The notes beneath the pieces are model-generated. The model saw only the letters and a list, made by a program, of their open reading frames with translations, was not told the origin of the DNA and ran no database searches. Positions 12,414 through 25,300 of a stretch of DNA of 64,000 bases are shown in pieces. Made by a program: the position numbers and the translations under genes. Numbering within the stretch: the stretch's first letter is position 1; every line of letters starts with the position of its first letter. The stretch spans positions 26,601,381-26,665,380 of the forward strand of contig CM046304.1 of NCBI GenBank assembly GCA_025267735.1, given 5' to 3'. Source of the stretch: Mactra quadrangularis (taxonomy: Eukaryota > Mollusca > Bivalvia > Venerida > Mactridae).

Positions 12414-12611
12414 TCCGGTAAAAGCCGGTCCTGTATAGTGCATAAATATATATATGACTTGATTCTCAAATATTGTTAATATTGTATACTCAATTACCGT
12501 CGAGTTGAGGACAGGGTTGGTTACTATCGACGTAATTATTCAGGTCTTCTGTTCTATTCTGTTAAAAAAGTACCATACCGTACAAAGCGGACTTTATATT
12601 AAACCCGAACA

Positions 12612-12650
12612 ACCGGAAGTAGGTACCGGCAAAATCAAAAATGGCGGAGC
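12612..12650 (+). promoter_or_regulatory. ETS-type and YY1-type sites at the Nup160 start
   Basis: ACCGGAAGT at 12612-12620 is a consensus ETS/GABP site, and AAAAATGGCGG around the start codon (12637-12647) fits the YY1 motif. Both commonly sit at transcription starts of housekeeping genes in animals. Transcription probably begins close to here with a very short 5' UTR. This is motif reading only. Confidence 0.4.
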
Positions 12651-15600
12651 GGGCAAACTCATGTTTGTATCGAGAGATTTTTGTGCCGAATTCTGCCGGT
12701 ACCAAATGGAAAGAGATATCTTTAAATATTGGTAAATGCGAGAAATGTCTTTATGAATCTTTTGTACCTAACATTTATTATAATCATGTGAAGTTAGTAC
12801 GATTAGTGGCCAATTAATTACAGACATTCACATTTTTTGTGTTTAAAAAACATTTTCGCTTTAATTGAGAGCCCGCCAATTCCTGTAAATCAAGATGTTT
12901 ATCAAATCGATTACTCTCCTTTATTTCTTAGGATACTCAACTATTAAAAAGTTTTAAATGTATGTTAACTGTTCAATATGTGCACTATATACTAAGTACA
13001 GTAATCAAACTCAAAGTTGCTATCTGTATCCTAGATCTGAATACTTGTAAGTTGTAGTTGTATACTCATATTACTGTCTACTACTGTCAAGATGAGATGA
13101 TCTTTATTTGAAGTATAAAATGATAAGCAAATTTAATATCAAAAGTGGATTCAACATTTTTTTTAGTTTCATCCAGTTAATTAGTTAATTAAAAAGAATG
13201 ATTACTGGGATGTATAATTTTAAGCTGAAACATACTTCGACTGTCTTTTTAAAAAATAATAATTTTCAATTTAAATTGGGAATTTTGGATTGAAATTTGG
13301 GAAAAAAAGATATGATTTTGGATTGGGAGAATAGCCCATAAACGGCTATAAATTGACCAAAAATAAACACTGATATCACTCTTGGTTTTATCAGTGCTTG
13401 ACATTAAAGGTTGTCCTATTGCCCCTGACCACCTATATTTGAGTTTGGGCAACCAGTTACTGCTATTAAAGATATGGTTCGGACAACTTAAAAATAAAGC
13501 TGGCTGTCCATTGGGGCAACCTAGTTTGAAAATTAGTGTCTAGCCCTGTTTTATGTCTCTTTTTAAGACTTTGTAGATTGTCAAGGTTATTATTTTAGTT
13601 GTCTACTGCTATTCATTTTCAATTCATTTTTTTTAACATCAGTGATATGATTATATATATTGTAGGTGCATCTGCAAGCACATTACAAGATATTAAGGTT
13701 GCTGACAGTTGCGGTGGTTATACTTACAGAGATAGTAGTTTGCCAACTTCATTTGTACGTAACAGATACATTTATTGGTATGTATAAAATATACATTAAA
13801 TTCTAATATTTCTAAATGCTTTACGTTATTATGCAGTATTATTATATTGTTAAATTTATTCAACTGTCAGTGGCACATAAATTAACCCCAATGATATAAG
13901 ACTACAGTACTTCTGTACTCATGATTATTTAAAGTAGATATCAGTTTTTATGTATGGGGAATATCAAACAAATATCAAGAATTTTAATCAGCATAGTTAA
14001 TGCATGCTCCACTGACAGTGTAGCAGTTTAGCTATTTATATAGTAACAAAATTTGCTTGCTGTTATCAGTGTTCTCGTTAGAAACCGGCAGCTGACCCAA
14101 ACAGCCGATTAGAAAGACTTAAAGGTCTGTTAAGATTGGCCAAAAATAGAAAAAGAAAGAAATTGCCTCCCGACCCCCCCCCCCCACTATAAAGCCTATT
14201 ACTTTTCTATTTGAGCCTATTCTACAAAATTTTACTGAGAACTCAGTGTTATGATACTAATATTTATCTATGGTGTTACAGCACATCAATATGAGCTCTG
14301 ACCAGATAATACTTAATAGAATATAAAGAAATTAATGATGTACATTAGTAATAGTATTGAATAATCAAACAAAATACTTCTTGAGTCCTGACAGTTGACT
14401 TTGTCTTTTCTGTGTATTTAGGCATAGAATGCTACAACAATATGACACTGCTTATATTTTCTTGACTTTGTACAATATCTAGTAATTTTGAAACCAATTA
14501 TTTAGTTAATCACAACACACTTAACCCATTTCATTCTATGACCTCATCAGATAAAGTCCTCCCAATATCTGAAGATTTATCTGTAATTGATACGCATTTT
14601 CTTATTTTTACACTAGTTGTCTTTTTCATATCATACTATTGAAATTATTAAAGATAACTGTATAAAAATATACATTTTTGGAAAGACAATTAAATTACAA
14701 ATTCATTGATAACAATTTTATTATTGTGCTATTTTATTTTTTTTTAAAAATACAAGTTAAAGACATGGATGTTGCATTTTTTTTAAGAAAATAAATAGAG
14801 CACTGCAAATAATTGAATTTTTCTGAAAAAAAGTCAATGGTAACCCCTAAAACTAAGATGTACATTTTTTGCAGAATTTAATCAGTTTTTTAATATTGAA
14901 AACAAAATTAAATTATTCCTTCCAGAAAAAAAGTTACAGCTATAAATGTAAGGACAGGTAACCAACGGACTTTGCTAATTTTCTCATGACAAACAATTCA
15001 CCAAACACATGCATTGGAGAGAGCTCTAAAACACCCTATATATACATAAACATGACTTTCATAATCACATAATGATATACAATATTAATCTTTGATTTTA
15101 ATGAGATAAGATTAAGATAAAACTGCCCTAAGGTATAAGACCAAACAATGTCTAGCACATGCATGTAATTGCAAGTTTATGACACTATGATCGCCACAAA
15201 CTGCTAACATCAATCATCAAGGGGTCATAAAATTATGGGAACAATATACCAGTCACAATTAAAATTTGGACCAGTGCCAGCTTCTTTCAACATGTGGTAA
15301 GAAAATAATTAAACAAGATAAGAGTTAACACATAACATGAGAGTGTTATAGAGCTTCTTTTCAATGCAGTGCTATGTCAGTGATAGTAAGTCATAATTGC
15401 CTTGAGAAAACTAGCAAAGTCCGTTAGTTACTCTTTCTGATATTTATGACTGTAACTTTTTTTCCATCTGGAATATTTTAATTTTGTTTTCAATATTAAA
15501 AAGCTGGTTAAATTCTGCAACTAATGTACATTTCAGTTTTTAGGGTTACCATTGATTTTTTTCCGGTAAAATTTATTTATTTCGAGTGCTCTAATTTTTT

Positions 15601-18600
15601 TCTTAAAAAATCGTAACATGCATGTCTTTAACTAGTGTTATTTTTTGAAATTAAAATAGCACAATAATAAAATTGTTACCAATGAATTCATAATTTAATT
15701 GTCTTTCCAAAAATGTACATTTTTATACACTTATCTTTAATAATTTTGACGGTATGATATGAAAAAGACAACTAGTATAAAATACGAAAATGCTTATTCA
15801 AAAAAAAAATAATTACGTAACATGCATGTTTTTAACTTGCATTATTTTTTTTAATTGAAATAGCACAACAATAAAAGTTTGATCATTGAATTCAGAATTT
15901 AATAAGCTTTCCAAAAATGTATAGTTTAATACATTTAACTTGATTGATTTTGACGGTATGACATGAGAAAGACAACTAGTGTAAAACGACCTGAAACTAC
16001 GCACGGACGAGTATCCCGATTTTAAAGGGTAAATACGCACACACGAGTAATCCGAATGTAATGGGTTAATCTATTTCGTTATTACTTTTTTATGTTCATA
16101 TTTCAGGAAAGTAAACAATGACATCCTTGAACTTGAAGAAGAAAGTCTTGATCTTGAGTTGTTTGGGTCAAGGGTTAAATTTCATTTTCAAGATACAGCA
16201 ATTCTAGCTGGTGTTTCGATACATGAATCTCAGGGATGTGTTATCGTTCTTGTTCCTACTGTAGCCAGTGTCCATAGACTGATCTTTCCTCATCCTAACA
16301 AATTACAGAATGCTGTAAGTTGGAATTGTTATTATTGTAAGGAATATTTATGTTAATGTCAGTTAAGTACAGATAAGTTTACTTTAAATGCCTAGCAGAA
16401 GCATTATCTCAAAAATAGCAGAAGAGAATAAATTCTTCTGCTCTTACTTTTCATATTATTATTAACCTACTCTTTTAGTCTACTAAGATTCACTTTTGGA
16501 TTAAATGTACTATTTCTTACATTTGAATATAAGTTTTATTAGCCTTCATTTAAATTAAGTCCTGTATTTAAATTACAATCAGACAATATCAGACTTGAAT
16601 TGTAATGTTTGTTTTTTGAAATGCTATGTTTTATTTCAGGATTTTGGTTACATTCCTAGTGATCAACCACTTCCATCAATATTTCACGATGCTTCTATAG
16701 CTAAATGTATGGATGCTAGAAACTTTCATATGTTGAATCCTGGTGGAACTATAACCTCACATTTCACTGCTGCAGCATCATTTTATACTCAAGAAGGAGA
16801 AGGATTATTTGCCCTTGCTAATAGCTCTGGAAACATTCTATTGGTAAAAATGCCACCACTAGGCATGCAGGGTATGTTATACTGCCATAATATTTTTACC
16901 TGTGTAGTGGTAGCATGCTCGACTTGAATACAGTGATCATATTTGATTCTTGGCAACAGTAGGTCGTATCAAAGTTGAGTTTAAACATATTTTATTGACA
17001 TTATACATTTTATAGTTTAGTCTTATACATTGAGTATATATTCAAAAGAGTCTGTCAACAAGTTCTCGTAATTAACTTACGGGCATTCTTTCCTTACAAA
17101 TTCAGTGTCCATATTTCTTGTTATAGGTATAAGTTGTTAGGGACTTAAGACTAAGTTAGTTATTACTGATCAAAACTGGTTAAGTGAGTCAGGCCTTTTT
17201 TTCCTTATATAACAGGAGCCGTTTACAGGCGCCTTCCCCTCCTGAAATTTCTTTGAAATCATGGAGTTTTCCCCAAATTTGGAGTTTACCCTGGATTTTT
17301 TGTTCCCCTATCTATGAAATTGGGATAAAATTTCCCCAAATGCTCTATATAAAAAGGCCCTAGGCCCCTTCCCCAAATACTGGAAAAAAGCCCTGAGTGA
17401 GTTGACTGTCATGCATAAAATTAGATATCATTGGTGATCAAATTCAACCAAAAGATTATTTAAGGATTTACTATTGGCAAACTATGATTTTTTTTTTCTG
17501 TCATATAAACATCGTCTTATTCAAGCTTGTAACATTTTCAGGTATTGTTCAACAATTTGAGTTATGTCCAACTTCTGTAATGCAAAAGATTTGGTCTGGT
17601 TTGGTACCATCAGTTATGAGGTAAACTTAATGTACTGCTGTTATGAAAACTTTACTTATTTTGCTTATTTGTCTGTCCTGCTGTTTCCTGACTGAAGCCT
17701 GGTTAAATCATTCCTATGTTAATGATCCATTGTAAAATTATATCATCTGTTATTGTATTAAGTGTATACAAGTATCACTCTAAGGTTATGTCATGTGAAT
17801 TTCAAAATGTATTTAACTTGCCAACAGTAAAAAGGAACTTCAAATATGTTTTAGTAATTTAATACACTCAGTTTCAACTTGACTTCAAAGTATTGAGTAA
17901 TAGACTACTTGTATAGTTTATGCTGTATCCACTTGCCTGTCATTGTACAGAATGGCAATGAAGGCAATCTAGGTTGAGGTTCTTACTGTGATGATGTTGG
18001 AACAAGTTAAGTCAAACCTTCATGTATGTTGTATTTAGAGATTAATAAATAAAGTAAAAGTAATTTTAGTTTTACTTGTACATGGATGAAAGTTTTCAGT
18101 ATTGATACTGATTCAGTATTGTGAAAAAAAATACTCTATATAATTACTTGAAATTTGTCTACTTAAGTATTTTGAACATCCTTTCCCAAATTTTCCTAAC
18201 TTTCCACTTACACCCATGCTTGTATTATTGTTACAGTTTCAGAAGTGGACAAGAACCATCACATTCTGTATGTAGTCTTATAATACAACCAGTGAGAGGT
18301 GAAGCTTGTATATTTACTGTCTGTAGAGATCATAGACTTAGAATATGGTCTTGTAAGGTATTGTATATATTTATTATGGATCGGATTTCTTTAGTGTTTG
18401 CAACATTTTATCTTTTTTTTAAAGTAAATTCTTTTATGTATTAGTTCTTATTTATTAAAAATAAACAGGTATAAAATTCTGCTGTAAAGCAAGTCCACCT
18501 TATTTTGTCGCTCTAGAGGTACATTAAAGGCAGTCCAAGAGCATTTTGATCTTTGTGCTTAGCAATACGGGTATTGCTTCTTAGTTTAGAAAATTAGAGA

Positions 18601-21600
18601 CCGGTCTTAATGCTATCCTTGTACTTCCTTTCAAATGTCTGGCACTTGGACAACTTCCCCATATGATACACTTATAAATAACTATTACTAGTTTCTTTGT
18701 TATTACAATATTTCCGCATGTGGATAGAAAAGTTAGTATGGGGATTGATTAGAATTGAGTGTGTGAGAATTTCGACATAACTTGCCACTGTGTGATTTCA
18801 TATATGTCAAATTATCATCATACATATTTTGATATTTTCAGACTCATGAATGTATGAATGTAACAAATCTATTAGATTTCTGTGTGGAAGGATCAACTCT
18901 ACAGTCTGCATCACCTGCCGGTAAATATATATATACATATTCTAGAGAAGTACCACATTTAGTTGATAAAAATATGAAGGGATTTTTTCCTTAAAAAAAC
19001 CCAGAAGTTGCTTCAGACCCATTCCGCTTCTGAAATTTCTTTAAATAAATGTGGTTAGCCTGAATCTGGAGTTGACCTTGGACTTTTCTTTCCCCTATCA
19101 AAGATGAAAATGTTTTAAATATAAAGAAAGGCCACTGGTGTTTTCCCCCATACTGATAAAAGCCCTATATTCATACCATTTGATAAGGTAAAAATATATG
19201 ATGAGTTTTGTGAGTTTCAATGTAAATAATGTTTAATAAAGTCTTCATTTGGAAGACCTCTACTAGAGTACATTACAAATAGAATCACTAAGTATTGTAC
19301 TTATTGTATTCATTTCCTCGATATTATATGAGTGTATGTATATTTACAGGTTCAGGACATATGATACGTAAACTTGTGAGTACAAACATGACTGACATCA
19401 AACTTGGAATTCATTTAAACTTCAATAATTCTAATCAGGTAAATATTTCACTTTTAATTATGTAAACAACATGTTATTATGTGACAAAATAACTCACATT
19501 TGTCTGAAATAAAATAGAGGAACAACATTGAATGTGCATCCATAAAATCTCAAATACATAATCATCTAGCTTTTATTTGCCAAATAATGGAAGAATTAAT
19601 AAGTCTTGACCGAATGGAAACAAGAAACAAAAAATGTCAATGGAAACCTATCTTTGTAGATTTCATATTGTTATTTTGTAAATGTCCAGAATGAAAAGAC
19701 AAGTGAATTTGTTGTTATCTGATCTTCATTTTATGAGAGTATTAATTTCAAGGGCTGAATGATACATGTACACTATCGTAACTCTATTTGAAAATAATGA
19801 GAGTTATAACTTTGTTTCGTTCAGCCCTCAATTGATGTCATGATTTTTTCATATCTTCAACTTTCCAATTTGAATTATCTCCCTTTAATACCAAAATCAT
19901 CAACTAGCCAAGCTGTATGAAAAGTATTTTTTGCTAGCTCTAATAAAATTTTCATTTGTCCCAGGCTTTAAGGTAGTGGTTCAAGGTGATGACTGAGTGT
20001 GTTAAATGACTGTTTTGTTTTGTTTGTATTACAGTTTTGTATAGTACAACCCCAGGTTACCTCGGGTAGGTTACAGATTGTTCATCAAGCTACTGAGTAT
20101 GGACCACAGGTAATAATGTTATGTTGACATTTATATGTCTGTCTATATGTTGATTGTAGAGTTTGTTTTGCCTTAATTGAGCTGATCAATGCTTTTTATG
20201 AGGTAAAAACTCAAGCCAATTTTTAAGTTACGCAAGTTTTAATCAAGTTAATTTTAACCATTCGGAGATTTACTTATATAAGTTTGAAGGAACAAAAGTG
20301 AATATTTTGAAGTTTCTGGGTAAAGAAATGCAAGGATTTCAAACATTTTGTATATCAAGCTGATTATTTGATGAAATACAATTTTGTCTGACTGATATCT
20401 TAATGTTGAAAAAACTGCCATAAATGAATGATTGAATATTGATAAATGGAATAAAATTGTTTAAAAACAAACTCACTTTATATTATGCATAGTTTCATGT
20501 AATTACAAAGGTATCATGTTATGGACTAGTGATGTTAAATCATTATCTAAATAACTGTAGATACAACAAATTTGCTGCCATTCCAGTCTTTGTAATGAGT
20601 TGGTGTCTGGTTGTCTAGGACAACTACTTTTAAGTTCAGGCAATTAGACATTTATTTTGACCAACCTAAAATTAACAACGAAGATGATAGATGATGCTAA
20701 AATGACTTGTTTTGACAACCTCTTTCATATCCAAATTTTGTAGACTGGTCACTCTATACTAAAACTACAGGTATTTTGTTTACAGGAAGACTTGATAGAT
20801 TTTTGTATGACAAATACAACATTGGTATCTTTATGGACAAGTTCTAGTGGTACATCGGTTGTTAGAACACTGACATTTGGGTTGGTATATTTTAATATAA
20901 ATCTCTTTATTATATTGCATTGACATTTTCTCTATGTACAATTATGATGTAATTTTTTCATATACCAGTTTGTAAGTTAATGATAAAGTGTTTATTGTTT
21001 TTTATTCTACTCTCTTATCAATTATCTGTCAGGTGAAGGCTATAGCATGAGTTATTATGGTTACCCTAAAAAAGATAATTTTCACTGATATTGAAAATAT
21101 GTTAACCAAAAACTAGTAAAAGAGTAGTATTTTTTCAATGATTTTGGTCTTTAAGATATTTTTCTTTAGTTTTTGCCTCAACTTGTGACATGCACTAGTC
21201 TTATTTATTACCTTTTAAAGTAATTGACCCAAGTTACCATCTAGCAAGATTATATGAAATAAGTAATCTTAGTAAGCCTGAAACAATTTTCACTTGTCTT
21301 GGGCTTCATGCTAGTGAGTTGAGAAGAGGACTTACTTCGCAGACTTATTAAAAATGGACCAAACTTGTAGGGCATCTCTGACCGAAGTATGTGCTTTGTA
21401 ACTGGTTAACAGCTAAAGCCAAAGATTTAGCTTTTCAAAAAGTGGCGAGTAGGTTGACTGATCACCATTATATGACTTAACCAATGTGTTGCTACGGAGT
21501 TAAACTAAAACAAAGTACATTACTATTACAGTGATGAAGGACCTGGGCCATGGATGGAAGTATTAATGCAAGCAGAAGAAGTAGCAGATTTTAATATACC

Positions 21601-22398
21601 AGAATACAGTGATCCTAGAGAAGTATATCTTGATAGATTGTTTCAACCTGGTAGATTTAGTAAACAAGATATTAGAAGAGCTTTAAGTGTAAGTTTGACT
21701 TTTAATGTGATTCTATTTAATGTCCTTGGTGAACTGTATTTATATAGGTGTTTTGTTCATGTTTAATTCTTAATAGCTTTAGCAGCTCATCTCAATCAGC
21801 ATTAAGATAAAGCAGATTTTGTGTTAGTTTCATTTTCTTACACCCTTTTGAAATTGCAAAGTGACAGGGTCTTCAAGATGTGTCACTTAAAACGCCCATA
21901 GGGACTTTCTTCTTAATTCATCGCTGTTTCTTTAAAGTATTATCCTTCCTTCTTAGGGAAGTTTGAAGTAAGAAAAATTTATTGAACACACTTTCTGACT
22001 AACGAAAATACTCTAAAGAAAAATTGTTTTAAAATTCTCTCATCAGTTTTATTGTATGAAATATTGTTGGTATAATATCTGAGGCATGTTTACACCAATC
22101 TTGATATCATGGAAAAATGTAAAGATCATGTAAAGATCAGCTGTATAATAAGGTTGATGTGTGCCTATAGGCTTAAATAAAATGAGCTGAAATATTTATG
22201 TTTACCACTTTTTATTTACTCTAAAGAATATAAGGGTTTTGAACTGGTGTCAGTGAAGATATTTGTGATTTATTTTTGTATTTATTTTATCAACAGTTGC
22301 AAGTCTATGCTCAATCATTGGAACCCAATATATCTGAAGATATGGCTTTAAATGTAAACACATTGAAAGCAGATGTTACCATTGCTGTGGAATCTGAG
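12641..22398 (+). CDS. NUP160: Nup160 exons 1-12 (N-terminal beta-propeller, residues 1-480)
   Basis: Exons: 12641-12731, 13666-13777, 16107-16314, 16640-16871, 17542-17620, 18237-18357, 18842-18920, 19350-19438, 20035-20109, 20786-20880, 21532-21688, 22297-22398. All acceptors are AG. Donors are GT; exon 10 uses a weak GTTGGT donor, chosen because it restores a Gly codon with exon 11 (GG|T). Running phases close at every junction. The sequence aligns with the human N-terminal half throughout, including the PREVYLDRLFQPGRFSKQDI block in exon 11 that matches human DPREMYLQSLFTPGQF. Introns in this part carry the piggyBac-like fold-back element (intron 2), SINEs and MITE family A copies. Confidence 0.93.
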
Positions 22399-25300
22399 GT
22401 AGGATTTAACATGTATTTGTTGTGATAATTATAAAGCAAAATAGCAGGATGCTCTTTTACTCATCCCTATGCACAGGGCTAGCGCTGCTGATCGCCATTT
22501 TGGCAACAAGTTGTAAAAATTGGCTTAAAAACTGTTAAAAATCTTATTTTTTGCAAAAGCAAGGTACAAACAAGCTATTTTTACACAAAATTATTTCTAT
22601 TGTTTTAAGTACCTATACTTCTCATTGTTACAATTCATATTTGTTTGTATTGCAGAGAAAAAACGGAGTGAAAATTTCGGAGTGAGTCAGCTTGCTTCTT
22701 TATTATCACTATTATTATTATTATTATTGTTGTTGTCATCACCAACATCATGTATATAATGTTGTATATTTCTATAGATAAGAAATGCTGCTGTAGATTA
22801 TGAGATGGTAGAAGAGGATTATTATCAATTACAACTTGAACAATGGACCAAATTTTATTCTTGTTGTATTCAATATCATGAGGTAAGTTTCGTTTTGTTG
22901 ATTTTAAATGTGTGATGATGTAGATTGCATCATGTTTCTAGTAATCTATCTTATATTTGGGGTAAATGAAGAATGTGTTACTCTGTGATCTGATCTTGTG
23001 ACATATTTATCAAATGTTTAAACTACAAAGGTTAACCAGCGGTAGTATATATGATAACTATTGGTTAAAAACACATTCAATGTTAATCTTACACTGGAAA
23101 TAATTTATGATTGTTAAGAAGTACATGTAATAAAAGAGACTTTGGAGAATACTTAAATATTTTGTATCTTTATTGGCAGGTTGGTGGAAAGTTGAAAGGT
23201 TTATTTGCTGACAGTGTGACTGGACTTGTTGGTCTTGTAAGAAAGGTATTTATCAATTCTGACAGTTTAGACTATTATTATATTAAATTAGTATTCTAAT
23301 GTTTGACATTTTGTTTATATTGTAAAGGTACAACTCCCCTAATGTACTTAATATGACCTTGTTCTTTGTCATACTATTACCAAATACTTTTATAGTAAAA
23401 TTATAATGAAATATAAATTATGCTTATCTGAAACCTGCCAAGTTTCAGCTATTATTCTTCTCCAGCTTAAAAAGGCCATAGAGATAGAAACTAGAGGTAG
23501 ACTGCAACAGTTTATATTTCAATGTAGTACATGGTGGACAGAAGGATTGGGATGAGGGAAAGTGTCTTTCTGTTCTGTTTTAGAACCATCACCTTAGTTA
23601 CTCAATACTCATCATTACCTCATCATCTTACTAGTCTGTTGTTTTACTTCTGTGATTTTCTTTGCCTCTCTGTTCACTGTCTACTATTCTCTAGAAATGC
23701 TATATATTTATTATTAAAGGGTTGTGTAACATATTTACGCCCATGTGATGCTGTAGAAGAGTTATATTTTGATAGTGAACAAGCTGATCCCTCTAATTTA
23801 CTGGAAGAAATTAATGTTACAGAAGGTAGGTGTTTGTTTAACTTGTTGCTTGACTTTATTCCTGCAGTCTATAAAATGTAGATATGAAAGCAGTTGTCTC
23901 AATATGTCATTTTAGTAGCAAGCACTCTGTCTTGTTCATAGAACTTGGGTTGCAAAAAAAACAAAAACTAAAAAGTTGTTGTTCTAGGCAACAAGATTTC
24001 CACTAATTTTGTAGACTGCCTCTTGCCTGTGGTCAAGTGGTGTAGATTATTGACTTCATATCGTTGTAACCTCTCTCTGATAGAGGATTATGGGTTCATA
24101 AATTTTTTAAGTATCTTCGTGTAATGAATAGGAGTTGGGTATGGCTGAGTTATTTCATGTTGAAATAGAATTCTGAAAATTGTGACACATGTATTGGTTT
24201 TTAAACAAAAATACAAATCAACATAATTGTTTCTTAGAATGTGGAAGTTTTATTTATTTAGTATGGGGGAACCAGTAGTTAGACTCAAGAGTGATTAGCC
24301 CAAGTTGTAAACATTTGTTTCCCAATTGAGCTCATACTAATTGGTATAAACTAATATAATTGATTCATATTGTAATTTGAATTAACATGCCTCTGGGAAA
24401 AACTGCATGTTTTGAATATCAGACAGTCTTTAAATGTTTGTCTGATGAAAAAAGTGTGCAAGACACATTGACCCTCATACTCTTTAGTCTGTACTTGATA
24501 AACATGCCTTGAATATAAATAATCTTCATTATTTTAATTTTTTTTTTACAGATCTAAGTGCTAATGAAAATTTGAGTTTATTATTTGCTGTATTACATAT
24601 GATAAATCTGGAGATATCTGAAGACTTGGCTTCTAAATTTGAACATGAATTATCTGTTGGTAACAGTCTAGATCTAATAGCTAGAGATTTAGTGGAACAT
24701 GTTATACTGAACCAAGAGTAAGTTAGGTTTAGTTTTTATCTTCAAGAGTAATCATAGTTGATTTTATGGTCGACAAAAGTTGATAACTTTTTTTGTAATG
24801 TAGCTGGGTAAAATGTAATGTTAAGATTTTTAGCTTATGTTTTATTTTCATGTCGTTTTGGGGCCTAAATTATGCCCCAAAAACATGCTTGGGTGTTAGT
24901 ATAAGTTGTCTTATATATTATGCATATAAAAATAATTATTAGTCCCCTACCAGTGTTTACACAGGAGGGGACTATAGGTTTGCACTTGGTTCGTCTGTTG
25001 TCTGTCTGCTTAAATCTGGATCCCGCGATGTCGAAAAAAGTATCCAAGCTATTTTGCTGAAACTTGGTATGTGAATACATTGCAATGAGTAGATTATACA
25101 CATCATTGTCTTTTTTTTCTGACCAAAATTCTGGTTGCTATGGATACGGAAATAGTCAAAATTATGTTTTTGTTGTACATCGTCCCTACAAGTTCAACTC
25201 TGTCTATGTTTTCTCATATTTAATGCTGAGCAATACATAAAAATGTATATTAACTTGATTGGTATATTTCTATATTTTTCTATCTTCAGTATGGAGAATA

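Noticed and set aside
13249..13452. 67-codon minus-strand frame
   Set aside because: It overlaps a family-B MITE and Nup160 intron 1, with no splice context.
24949..25150. CRISPR-like or bacterial hairpin structures
   Set aside because: The palindromes are single hairpins in eukaryotic transposons; no regularly spaced direct repeats with unique spacers exist in the window.
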